From contig JAPKDT010000132.1 of NCBI GenBank assembly GCA_028822475.1, forward strand, positions 1 to 5,938: a DNA stretch of 5,938 nucleotides. Direction: 5' to 3'. The position numbers and the translations under genes are program-made. Below the pieces are notes generated by a model that did not search any database, was not told the DNA's origin, and was given only the letters and a program-made list of their open reading frames with translations. The DNA is from SAR324 cluster bacterium (lineage in GTDB: Bacteria > SAR324 > NAC60-12). Below, piece by piece: positions 1 through 4,927 of the stretch (the stretch's first letter is position 1; each line of letters begins with the position of its first letter).

Positions 1-164
1 GTTTTATCAGTAGAGATGAGTTTTAGGTGATATATAATAATTATTTGTTACTTTATTGTATCAGAAAGTTAAACATCACCAAAAGACAAAACTTCAGCTA
101 CAATTATTTTACATTTAATTCAGTGCTCTGGTTTAGCAATTAATGGGCTAATGACAACAGTCAT

Positions 165-204
165 AAAATAGTAGATTTTCATACAAAAAAACTTTACTAT
201 TTTT
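165..204 (+). terminator. Weak AT-rich hairpin followed by T-run, possible terminator
   Basis: AAAATAGTA (165-173) pairs perfectly with TACTATTTT (195-203) across a 21-nt loop, and the right arm itself forms a T-run. It could terminate a rightward transcript entering from the left edge. Against this, the stem is almost all A-U, the loop is long, and such matches arise easily in AT-rich DNA. Confidence 0.15.
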
Positions 205-240
205 GCTGATAACGACATTGTGTATGTACTAGTATTTAAA

Positions 241-285
241 TGTTCGCTAAAAATTATGTAGTCGCACAAAATAGACTGGCGAACA
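241..285. repeat. Inverted repeat TGTTCGC / GCGAACA
   Basis: TGTTCGC (241-247) is the exact reverse complement of GCGAACA (279-285), with an outward T-G wobble possible at 248/278 inside a 31-nt spacer. It lies four bases left of the structured block at 290-434. It may be an additional helix of the same RNA, a binding site with two half-sites, or chance. Confidence 0.35.
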
Positions 286-289
286 AAAA

Positions 290-434
290 CACCCCCGTAA
301 AAGCCTATAAGTTCATCAGGGGAATCTTGGTTTTCAACTCCTCCCTATAAAAAGTTGAATCTTTCATGTACCAGGAAAATCGATGCAGACAAAGGTCGGA
401 AGATGTCTGGTAACTGATAAGGCTGACGGGGGTG
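290..434 (+). ncRNA. Candidate structured RNA, family unknown
   Basis: A perfect 9-bp GC-rich helix closes the element: CACCCCCGT (290-298) with ACGGGGGTG (426-434). It continues inward as AGCCU (302-306) with AGGCU (420-424), and AUCAG (315-319) with CUGAU (414-418). Two arms sit inside. One is 326-331 with 370-375, capped by UUCAACU (333-339) with AGUUGAA (353-359). The other is CAGAC (386-390) with GUCUG (405-409), capped by a short stem (395-397 with 402-404) and a GGAA tetraloop at 398-401. G319-G322 could also pair with CUCCC in the loop at 341-345, forming a pseudoknot. The GNRA loop favours the plus strand. It does not match the tRNA, SRP, 6S, TPP, cobalamin, SAM, glycine, lysine or c-di-GMP motifs I know. 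It ends 144 bases before the HAD start, so it could be an independent RNA or a 5'-leader element. No U-tract follows on the plus strand; on the minus strand the closing helix is followed by TTTTT. Confidence 0.4.
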
Positions 435-578
435 ATCCTCAATTAATTTCAAGATCATCAAAAAATTCTTAATTTCATAAGTATTTTAATATCTTTTACA
501 GTTTAAGCCCTGTAGAATCTATGGCGGTTGCAATATAGCTTTACTTTCTATTACTGTTTTTTAAATGGTTCAATCACT

Positions 579-1181
579 ATGTATTGTTGTTTTTTTGATG
601 TAGACGGAGTTTTGCTGGATTTTGAAGGCGGATTCACTAAGACAGTCAAGGATTATTTTAAATTAGATGTTGCAGATGATTTTGTTTCAAAAAGTTTCTG
701 GTTTTCAGATTTACTGACAAAGGAACAGGTCATGGAAGGTTGGGATTATTTTCTTCAGAGTTCTGAATTTGAAGAACTTGAGCCAATGGTAGATCCGGAA
801 CAGTTCAACGCTGCATTTGGGGCATATCCTGTGCATTTTATCACCAATATTCCATTGGATTGTCTTGAGAGAAGAAAAAAAAATTTAAGAAACGCAGGAT
901 TCAAATTTGACTCTGCGCATTGTGCTGGATTTATAGATTATGACGGATATTCAACCCAGACGAAAGCTGAAGTTATTAAGGAGCTGCATCAAGAAGAAAA
1001 GACTGTTATGTTTGTGGACGACCATCCTGACAACTGTCTCAATGTTCGTGAATCTTTCCCTGAAGCAGAAATCTGGTTGATGTCTCGGCCATTTAATGAT
1101 GATTTCGAACACCCGGAAATACGCCGAGCCAGGAATTGGACTGAAGTTCTTGAACACTCAGGTAATCCTCCCACTCGTTAA
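579..1181 (+). CDS. HAD-superfamily phosphohydrolase (small-cap type)
   Basis: This is a 200-aa soluble protein with all four haloacid dehalogenase motifs. Motif I is FFDVDGVLLD (D7 nucleophile, D9 general acid), motif II is HFITN with T89, motif III is K129 in QTKAEV, and motif IV is MFVDDHPDN with D147 and D148 for Mg2+. A segment of about 70 residues between motifs I and II, rich in aromatic and acidic residues (30-75), is the likely C1 cap. These motifs predict a Mg-dependent phosphatase; the substrate cannot be read from the sequence, although nucleotide or small-metabolite dephosphorylation is typical of the family. I chose ATG 579 over the in-frame TTG at 528 because motif I of HAD enzymes normally sits within the first ~10-15 residues. 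No Shine-Dalgarno sequence precedes either start. The gene stands alone after a long leader region and is 83 bp from the next gene. A run of nine A residues (875-883) lies in the Arg-Lys-Lys-Asn coding stretch near residue 100. Confidence 0.85.
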   Translation: MYCCFFDVDGVLLDFEGGFTKTVKDYFKLDVADDFVSKSFWFSDLLTKEQVMEGWDYFLQSSEFEELEPMVDPEQFNAAFGAYPVHFITNIPLDCLERRKKNLRNAGFKFDSAHCAGFIDYDGYSTQTKAEVIKELHQEEKTVMFVDDHPDNCLNVRESFPEAEIWLMSRPFNDDFEHPEIRRARNWTEVLEHSGNPPTR

Positions 1182-1215
1182 ATTTGCTCGCCTAGACCAA
1201 CTGAATTTACAGATA

Positions 1216-1244
1216 CAGAAAACTGTTCTTTCGTTTCTGATTTT
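1216..1244 (+). terminator. Weak hairpin between HAD and barrel genes
   Basis: CAGAAA (1216-1221) pairs with TTTCTG (1234-1239), followed by ATTTT. The six-pair AU-rich stem and 12-nt loop make it at best a poor intrinsic terminator, so read-through from the HAD gene into the next gene is possible. Confidence 0.15.
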
Positions 1245-1264
1245 AAGTTGACTCTGATGTGTCC

Positions 1265-2206
1265 ATGTTATTCATAAATATTCTACTAAAACAGTTTGGC
1301 TTAGCAGTCATAATTCTGTTAGTGCTTGCACCAGCTGTTTTTGCACAGGAAGAAGCTGTCACCGCACCAACAGGTGCTAGAGATTCTGTTTGGCGGATTG
1401 GATTTTGGGAGGTACTGCAGCAAACGTTTGGTGACGATGAAAGTCATCCGTTTTATAAAATGACCGGTACTGACAGATTCAGAGCTGGAAGTGGTTATTT
1501 TGGACCTACCTTTCTTGATCCTGGCAGTAGCAACTTGCTTCCAAATGTTGACTATAAAAATGAAGATGGTCACGCTGGTCAAGACGGTACTTTGACCAAG
1601 TTATTCAGTTATATACCTTTGCTGAAAGGGCTCCCGACTTTTTCTTTGGAATATATCCAACCGACTGATTATGTCGTCGGTATCGGCTTAAGTTTTGCCT
1701 ACACCAATATTTGGCTGGATGATGAGCAAGCCAGGGCAGCCACCATGGGAGCAGATCCGGCTTATGCAACCCCTCTTATAAGGATGGCTTCTCATTTCTA
1801 TATGTTTTCCGCCTCAATCCATCCTTTCGGAGTGCCTAAAACAGATGATCTGGATATTTTCATTGGTTTAGGACTTTCAATGGTCGAAAGTACTTTGAAA
1901 TCCGGTATTCGGGATAATCCAACAATTAGTGAATATGCGGCTACCACTCAGACTCAACTCAGCAGTTCGGCCGGCACCTTACCGTTTCGGCGTATAGGAA
2001 TTGCTTCAGGAGGGGATAGTTTTGGTTTTATGCTGGAATTCTTGTTTCTGGGAAATAGTGAAATCATTGACAATCCGTTTGCGGCAAATACAATCATCGA
2101 CTCTACGATCTACAATTCAACATATAATGACCGTGGAGATGCATTGCCTTCAAAAGTGGGCATGTCTGGAGGAATTACACGAGTTTCATGGACGTATTCA
2201 TTTTAA
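1265..2206 (+). CDS. Exported protein, predicted outer-membrane beta-barrel, unknown family
   Basis: I do not recognise this protein of about 313 aa. Counting from the GTG at 1259, the N-terminus is a signal peptide: a short segment with one Lys, a hydrophobic core (about 13-24), then APAVFA, with likely signal peptidase I cleavage before Q30. The mature chain has many aromatic, glycine-rich alternating segments that could be beta strands, for example 127-148, 179-190, 198-212, 243-264 and 299-315. It ends in a phenylalanine within VSWTYSF, which fits the C-terminal beta-signal read by the BAM complex. There is no lipobox and no second membrane helix. A small outer-membrane barrel is therefore inferred; a periplasmic beta-rich protein is the alternative. 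ATG 1265 is chosen, but GTG 1259 is two codons upstream and equally in frame; neither has a clear ribosome binding site. The stop codon overlaps that of the convergent folC. Confidence 0.8.
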   Translation: MLFINILLKQFGLAVIILLVLAPAVFAQEEAVTAPTGARDSVWRIGFWEVLQQTFGDDESHPFYKMTGTDRFRAGSGYFGPTFLDPGSSNLLPNVDYKNEDGHAGQDGTLTKLFSYIPLLKGLPTFSLEYIQPTDYVVGIGLSFAYTNIWLDDEQARAATMGADPAYATPLIRMASHFYMFSASIHPFGVPKTDDLDIFIGLGLSMVESTLKSGIRDNPTISEYAATTQTQLSSSAGTLPFRRIGIASGGDSFGFMLEFLFLGNSEIIDNPFAANTIIDSTIYNSTYNDRGDALPSKVGMSGGITRVSWTYSF

Positions 2207-3519
2207 GCGGCTCTTCCATTTTCCAAGATCTTCATAATCTCTCCCACCAAATAAAAAGATCCAGCAACGACAACAGGCTTTTCATCAGCAAGTAAAACTT
2301 TTTCCAAGGCTTCTTCCGCAGATGAACTATGTTTTATTTCCGGAGAATGTTCGAAATTTCCGCACTCCGTGATAAAGTTTTCCAACGCTTCAGGAGTTGC
2401 GCTTCTTGGTGAAGGCATAGGAGTGAAAATGAGATTACCCGCTTTCTCACACAATTTTTTCAAAGGATTTCGCAGAGCAGGATCCAGTTTGTCTGCAGCC
2501 ATTCCCAAAATCAGTGTACAGGGAACGAGTTTGTTTGTAGTGAGAAATTCTAACAGCGCGGTCAATGCATCAAAATTATGTCCTCCGTCAAACAGCATTG
2601 TTTTAAAATATTTTCCATGTTTTCCCCAAAATACGTTTTGCCGTAAATCGAGACGACCGCGCATTCTTACCTTTTGAGCACTTGCTAACCACTTTTGTTT
2701 TTCAGAACTGTTTCCGTTAAAAAGAACCTGCATTGCGCATAAACTTGTTTGAATACAAGCCAACTGTGGTTTTGAAAATAATTCAAGCGATAATTTGTTT
2801 TCCGGAAAATAAATGTCAAAAGTCTCATCCACAAAATAACATGGAACATTGGATTCACTCAAATGTTCAGTCAGCCATGGTTTTAATTCAGGAACCTGTT
2901 CCGCAACTACTACAGGAATTTCCGGACGGGTAATACCAATTTTTTCCAGAGCAATTTCCTGTAAACTGTTTCCGAGGACTTCCTGATGATCAAGTCCTAC
3001 CTTGGTCAGAACACACAATTCTTTTGTTGTCACGTTGGTTGAATCTGCCAGGCCTCCTAAACCGGTTTCCAACACAACCCACTCCATCTTTTCTGTCATG
3101 AAAATTTGAAAAGCAATTGCGGTTAATACATCAAAATAGGAAAGGTAGGGGTTCCCCTGGTAGCCTCGTGCAGTTTTAAGTACCAAGGAGGCACTCTTTG
3201 TAAAGGTGCTTTTAGCTACAGACTTACCGTTAAGAGCTATTCGTTCTCTAATGTCTGTTAGATGCGGTGAAGTATAACAACCTGAGGCAAATCCTTGCAC
3301 GCACAATAAGCTGCTGATGATTGTCGCTGTTAAGCCTTTACCGTTGGTTCCGGCAATGTGGATTACCTTAAATTTTTTCTGCGGATTTCCTAAGTCTTTC
3401 AGTAAAAGCCGGATTCCATCCAGTTTACTGAGATCACGTGGCTGTGCACTGATTTCGTAACTGCCCCAACTTTCCATCTCTGAAAGTACTTGCAAATAAT
3501 CTTTGTCAGAGGGCGGCAA
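2203..3519 (-). CDS. folC: Folylpolyglutamate synthase / dihydrofolate synthase
   Basis: A cytoplasmic Mur-ligase-family enzyme that adds glutamate to folates with ATP; bacterial FolC is often also the dihydrofolate synthase. The 438-aa length is normal. Visible signatures are the P-loop HIAGTNGKG (54-62), YTSPHL (82-87), YFDVLTAIAF (128-137), ETGLGG (151-156), TKVGLDHQEVLGN (172-184) with H178, EKIGI with K193 (the usually carbamylated lysine), and DGGHN (311-315) opening the C-terminal glutamate-ligase domain. One deviation is GLGGLADSTN where GLGGRLDATN is usual, so the arginine is replaced by leucine. The start is a TTG (3517-3519) with no Shine-Dalgarno sequence, only an A-rich leader. 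The ATG 14 codons downstream would remove part of the conserved first helix (DYLQVLSEME), so I prefer the TTG. The gene lies 126 bp downstream of hflC on the same strand, with hairpins between them. Whether the same enzyme also makes dihydrofolate cannot be decided here. Confidence 0.96.
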   Translation of the reverse strand: MPPSDKDYLQVLSEMESWGSYEISAQPRDLSKLDGIRLLLKDLGNPQKKFKVIHIAGTNGKGLTATIISSLLCVQGFASGCYTSPHLTDIRERIALNGKSVAKSTFTKSASLVLKTARGYQGNPYLSYFDVLTAIAFQIFMTEKMEWVVLETGLGGLADSTNVTTKELCVLTKVGLDHQEVLGNSLQEIALEKIGITRPEIPVVVAEQVPELKPWLTEHLSESNVPCYFVDETFDIYFPENKLSLELFSKPQLACIQTSLCAMQVLFNGNSSEKQKWLASAQKVRMRGRLDLRQNVFWGKHGKYFKTMLFDGGHNFDALTALLEFLTTNKLVPCTLILGMAADKLDPALRNPLKKLCEKAGNLIFTPMPSPRSATPEALENFITECGNFEHSPEIKHSSSAEEALEKVLLADEKPVVVAGSFYLVGEIMKILENGRAA

Positions 3520-3538
3520 TTTTATTTTTTTAGAAGGA

Positions 3539-3557
3539 AGCAGACGGTTTTTCTGCT
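3539..3557 (-). promoter_or_regulatory. Hairpin in folC leader
   Basis: AGCAGA (3539-3544) pairs perfectly with TCTGCT (3552-3557) around a 7-nt loop. In the minus-strand transcript it sits about 20 nt before the folC TTG start and is followed by an A-rich single-stranded stretch. It could shape access to a start that lacks a Shine-Dalgarno sequence. It is not a terminator in this direction because no U-run follows. Confidence 0.3.
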
Positions 3558-3577
3558 AAGGCTAGGAAGGATAACTA

Positions 3578-3603
3578 TTCCCCGTCTTGAAAGAAACGGG
3601 GAA
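3578..3603 (-). promoter_or_regulatory. GC-rich intercistronic hairpin between hflC and folC
   Basis: TTCCCCGT (3578-3585) and ACGGGGAA (3596-3603) form a perfect 8-bp stem with a 10-nt loop. It lies 43 bases past the hflC stop. No T-tract follows on either strand, so it is not a classical intrinsic terminator. It may protect the 3' end of hflC mRNA, attenuate read-through into folC, or be a degraded terminator. Confidence 0.4.
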
Positions 3604-3645
3604 AATGAACTTAGAAATTTAGGCTAAATCATTTTGAAAAAAGTT

Positions 3646-4497
3646 TTATTTGAGGTACTTAAAAAACTTACTGTCTGCATCCATCAGCAGTGTAGTACCT
3701 TCCTGCAGGCTGTTGCGATAAACATCATTAGAACGCAGGAACTTAAAGAAATCAGTGTCTTTCTGGTATGCATCAGCATATATTTTAGTAGCTTTTGCAT
3801 CTGCTCTACCTCTTGTTTCTTCGTTAATTTTTTTTGATTCAGCAATAATTTCAGTGCGTTCTCTGTCTGCGTCAGAACGTATTTTCAGTGAAGCTTCATC
3901 ACCTTGAGAGCGGTATAGTTTTGCTTGTCGTCTTCGTTCGGCGTTCATACGCCCAAAGACTGCCTGACTATTTTGTTCAGGCAGGTCGGCACGTTTTATA
4001 CGAACATCCAGAATCTCAATGCCAAAATTCTTTGCATTTTCTCTGGAACGTACTGTTATAGCTTCACGGATTTCTTTACGGTTTCCTGAAACAATTTCCA
4101 GCAGCGTGTGCTGACCAAGCACCTCACGAGTTTGTGAGTAGATAATATCATCGAGCCGTGCATGTGCACCTGCCGTTGTACGTACTGTTTCATAAAATTT
4201 AAGCGGATCCATCACACGCCACTTTGAGTAGGTATCAACCTTCATTTCTTTTTTGTCTTTTGTGAAGACTGCACCTGGGTCTGCATCATAATCCTGCAGA
4301 CGGTTTTCCATAAAAATGATACGACTTACAAATGGCATCTTGAAATTGAGCCCCGGCTCCATGACAATGTCAACAGGATCACCTAATAAAATTTCAATCG
4401 CATATTGAGTCTTGTCCACAATATATGTGCTTAAGTAAATGGAACCAACAACAAGGAGGAGGAGAATCCCTCCAAAATTTGATAGCTTTCCTGACAT
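3646..4497 (-). CDS. hflC: HflC, SPFH/prohibitin-family partner of FtsH protease
   Basis: A 283-aa inner-membrane protein. In well-studied bacteria HflC pairs with HflK in a large periplasmic cage around FtsH and restrains its degradation of membrane proteins. One N-terminal membrane helix (about 9-27) is followed by the SPFH domain, with EPGLNFKMPFV (47-57), TKDKKEMKVDTYSKWRV (79-95) and GIEILDVRIKRADLP (159-173). A charged coiled coil follows (about 183-245: NAERRRQAKLYRSQGDE onward). The tail KIYADAYQKDTDFFKFLRS (238-256), ending SKFFKYLK, matches HflC rather than HflK. It is shorter than the 334-aa E. coli protein mainly because the insertion in the middle of the SPFH domain is absent. 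The ATG start has an AGGT ribosome binding site eight bases upstream. No hflK is adjacent: the upstream neighbour is divergent and unrelated. hflC and folC may share a transcript. Confidence 0.95.
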   Translation of the reverse strand: MSGKLSNFGGILLLLVVGSIYLSTYIVDKTQYAIEILLGDPVDIVMEPGLNFKMPFVSRIIFMENRLQDYDADPGAVFTKDKKEMKVDTYSKWRVMDPLKFYETVRTTAGAHARLDDIIYSQTREVLGQHTLLEIVSGNRKEIREAITVRSRENAKNFGIEILDVRIKRADLPEQNSQAVFGRMNAERRRQAKLYRSQGDEASLKIRSDADRERTEIIAESKKINEETRGRADAKATKIYADAYQKDTDFFKFLRSNDVYRNSLQEGTTLLMDADSKFFKYLK

Positions 4498-4505
4498 AAA
4501 AAATT

Positions 4506-4509
4506 ACCT
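4506..4509 (-). promoter_or_regulatory. Ribosome binding site of hflC
   Basis: AGGT on the minus strand lies eight bases before the hflC ATG. It supports this start and is the only clear Shine-Dalgarno sequence among the six genes of the window. Confidence 0.6.
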
Positions 4510-4538
4510 GGTGATTAAATGAGGATTTAGCAGTCGAC

Positions 4539-4567
4539 ATCCTAATTGGACTAAGTGTACACGTCAA
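4539..4567 (-). promoter_or_regulatory. Proximal promoter of hflC
   Basis: The minus strand carries TTGACG (-35, 4562-4567), a 17-bp spacer and TAGGAT (-10, 4539-4544). This is five of six and four of six matches to sigma-70 consensus at ideal spacing. Transcription would begin near 4532, giving a leader of about 35 nt. An 8-bp palindrome GTGTACAC (4555-4562) sits in the spacer and touches the -35 box, a possible operator position. Confidence 0.5.
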
Positions 4568-4585
4568 CTTATTTTTATAAGGTTA

Positions 4586-4614
4586 ATTGTCGATAATATA
4601 CGTATTCTTGTCAA
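4586..4614 (-). promoter_or_regulatory. Distal promoter of hflC
   Basis: The minus strand carries a perfect TTGACA (-35, 4609-4614), a 17-bp spacer and GACAAT (-10, 4586-4591, four of six). It lies 47 bp upstream of the proximal promoter. The leader from here would be about 80 nt. It overlaps the region that must also hold the promoter of the divergent small gene. Confidence 0.45.
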
Positions 4615-4663
4615 GTTGAAATAGTTCACCGAGCCATTGGCTCCGTTATTTAAAAAAAGAATT

Positions 4664-4927
4664 ATGTTTAAGTTGAAGTCACCTAGTCAACAGGAGCAAA
4701 TCCTTGCTTTGGCAATGCGTCAAATCGAGAAATTGTTAAAAGAAATGCAGAATGAAGGTAAGGATTTATCTCGTTTAAAACTCAAGAAATTTCAAAAAAC
4801 ACACCACATTGACTGCAATTGCAAATTGTGTGAAGTAGCCAAAACCAAAAATGATCCGCGTTTACGAGGACTTAGCGAAGACGGTTTCAAAGTTTATGTA
4901 AATGGCGATAAAAAGAGTCCTCAATGA
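4664..4927 (+). CDS. Small basic protein with Cys/His cluster, coupled to prmA
   Basis: An 87-aa soluble protein that I do not recognise. Residues 8-30 look like an amphipathic helix (QQEQILALAMRQIEKLLKEM), followed by a lysine-rich stretch (33-46). Then comes HHIDCNCKLC (47-56), a compact H-H-x2-C-x-C-x2-C cluster that could bind zinc or another metal. The C-terminal third (62-87) is polar, with a DPRLRGLSEDGF stretch. There is no signal peptide or membrane segment. The stop overlaps the prmA start as ATGA, so translation is probably coupled; this is the main support for it being a real gene. ATG 4664 is preferred to the in-frame TTG at 4637 because the extra nine residues add nothing that looks conserved. 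The Shine-Dalgarno sequence is weak (AAAAAAAGA). A link to ribosomes or L11 methylation is inference from position only. Confidence 0.75.
   Translation: MFKLKSPSQQEQILALAMRQIEKLLKEMQNEGKDLSRLKLKKFQKTHHIDCNCKLCEVAKTKNDPRLRGLSEDGFKVYVNGDKKSPQ

Larger units (their letters stand above)
1..578. other. Long AT-rich intergenic region without a convincing gene
   Basis: No reading frame here has a plausible protein; both strands are broken by frequent stops. The stretch is strongly AT-rich except for a more GC-rich island at 290-434, annotated separately as a possible structured RNA. It also holds several inverted repeats: 21-31 with 75-84 (ten pairs with one bulged A), 165-173 with 195-203 (nine AT-rich pairs), 241-247 with 279-285 (seven pairs), and 497-501 with 510-514. 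I could not find a good sigma-70 promoter for the HAD gene that follows. Confidence 0.7.

Noticed and set aside
21..84. Long-range hairpin 21-31 with 75-84
   Set aside because: Ten pairs with a bulge but mostly A-U and a 43-nt loop, in DNA where such matches are frequent.
318..385. Cobalamin riboswitch fragment
   Set aside because: GGGGAATC and CCAGGAAA resemble parts of it, but the conserved B12-box and the CGCAACTGTAA-like core are absent and the spacing is far too short.
386..409. SRP RNA apical hairpin
   Set aside because: The GGAA loop and GGUC are reminiscent, but the invariant AGCAG side of the SRP internal loop is missing.
314..434. Hammerhead ribozyme (CTGATGA on the minus strand)
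   Set aside because: No GAAA follows at the required distance to complete the core.
420..457. Heat-shock sigma-32-like promoter on the minus strand (CTTGAAA ... CCCC)
   Set aside because: The CCCC is part of the RNA closing helix and the -10 match is incomplete; probably coincidence.
528..578. 17-residue N-terminal extension of the HAD protein from TTG 528
   Set aside because: The extension would push motif I too far from the N-terminus and it has no ribosome binding site.
2001..2237. 78-codon plus-strand frame overlapping the end of the barrel gene
   Set aside because: It is out of frame with a protein that has a clear signal peptide and beta-signal, and it has no recognisable feature of its own.
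3634..3837. 67-codon plus-strand frame over the 3' end of hflC
   Set aside because: Its Cys/Phe-rich translation is what antisense reading of the coiled-coil codons gives; hflC fully explains this DNA.
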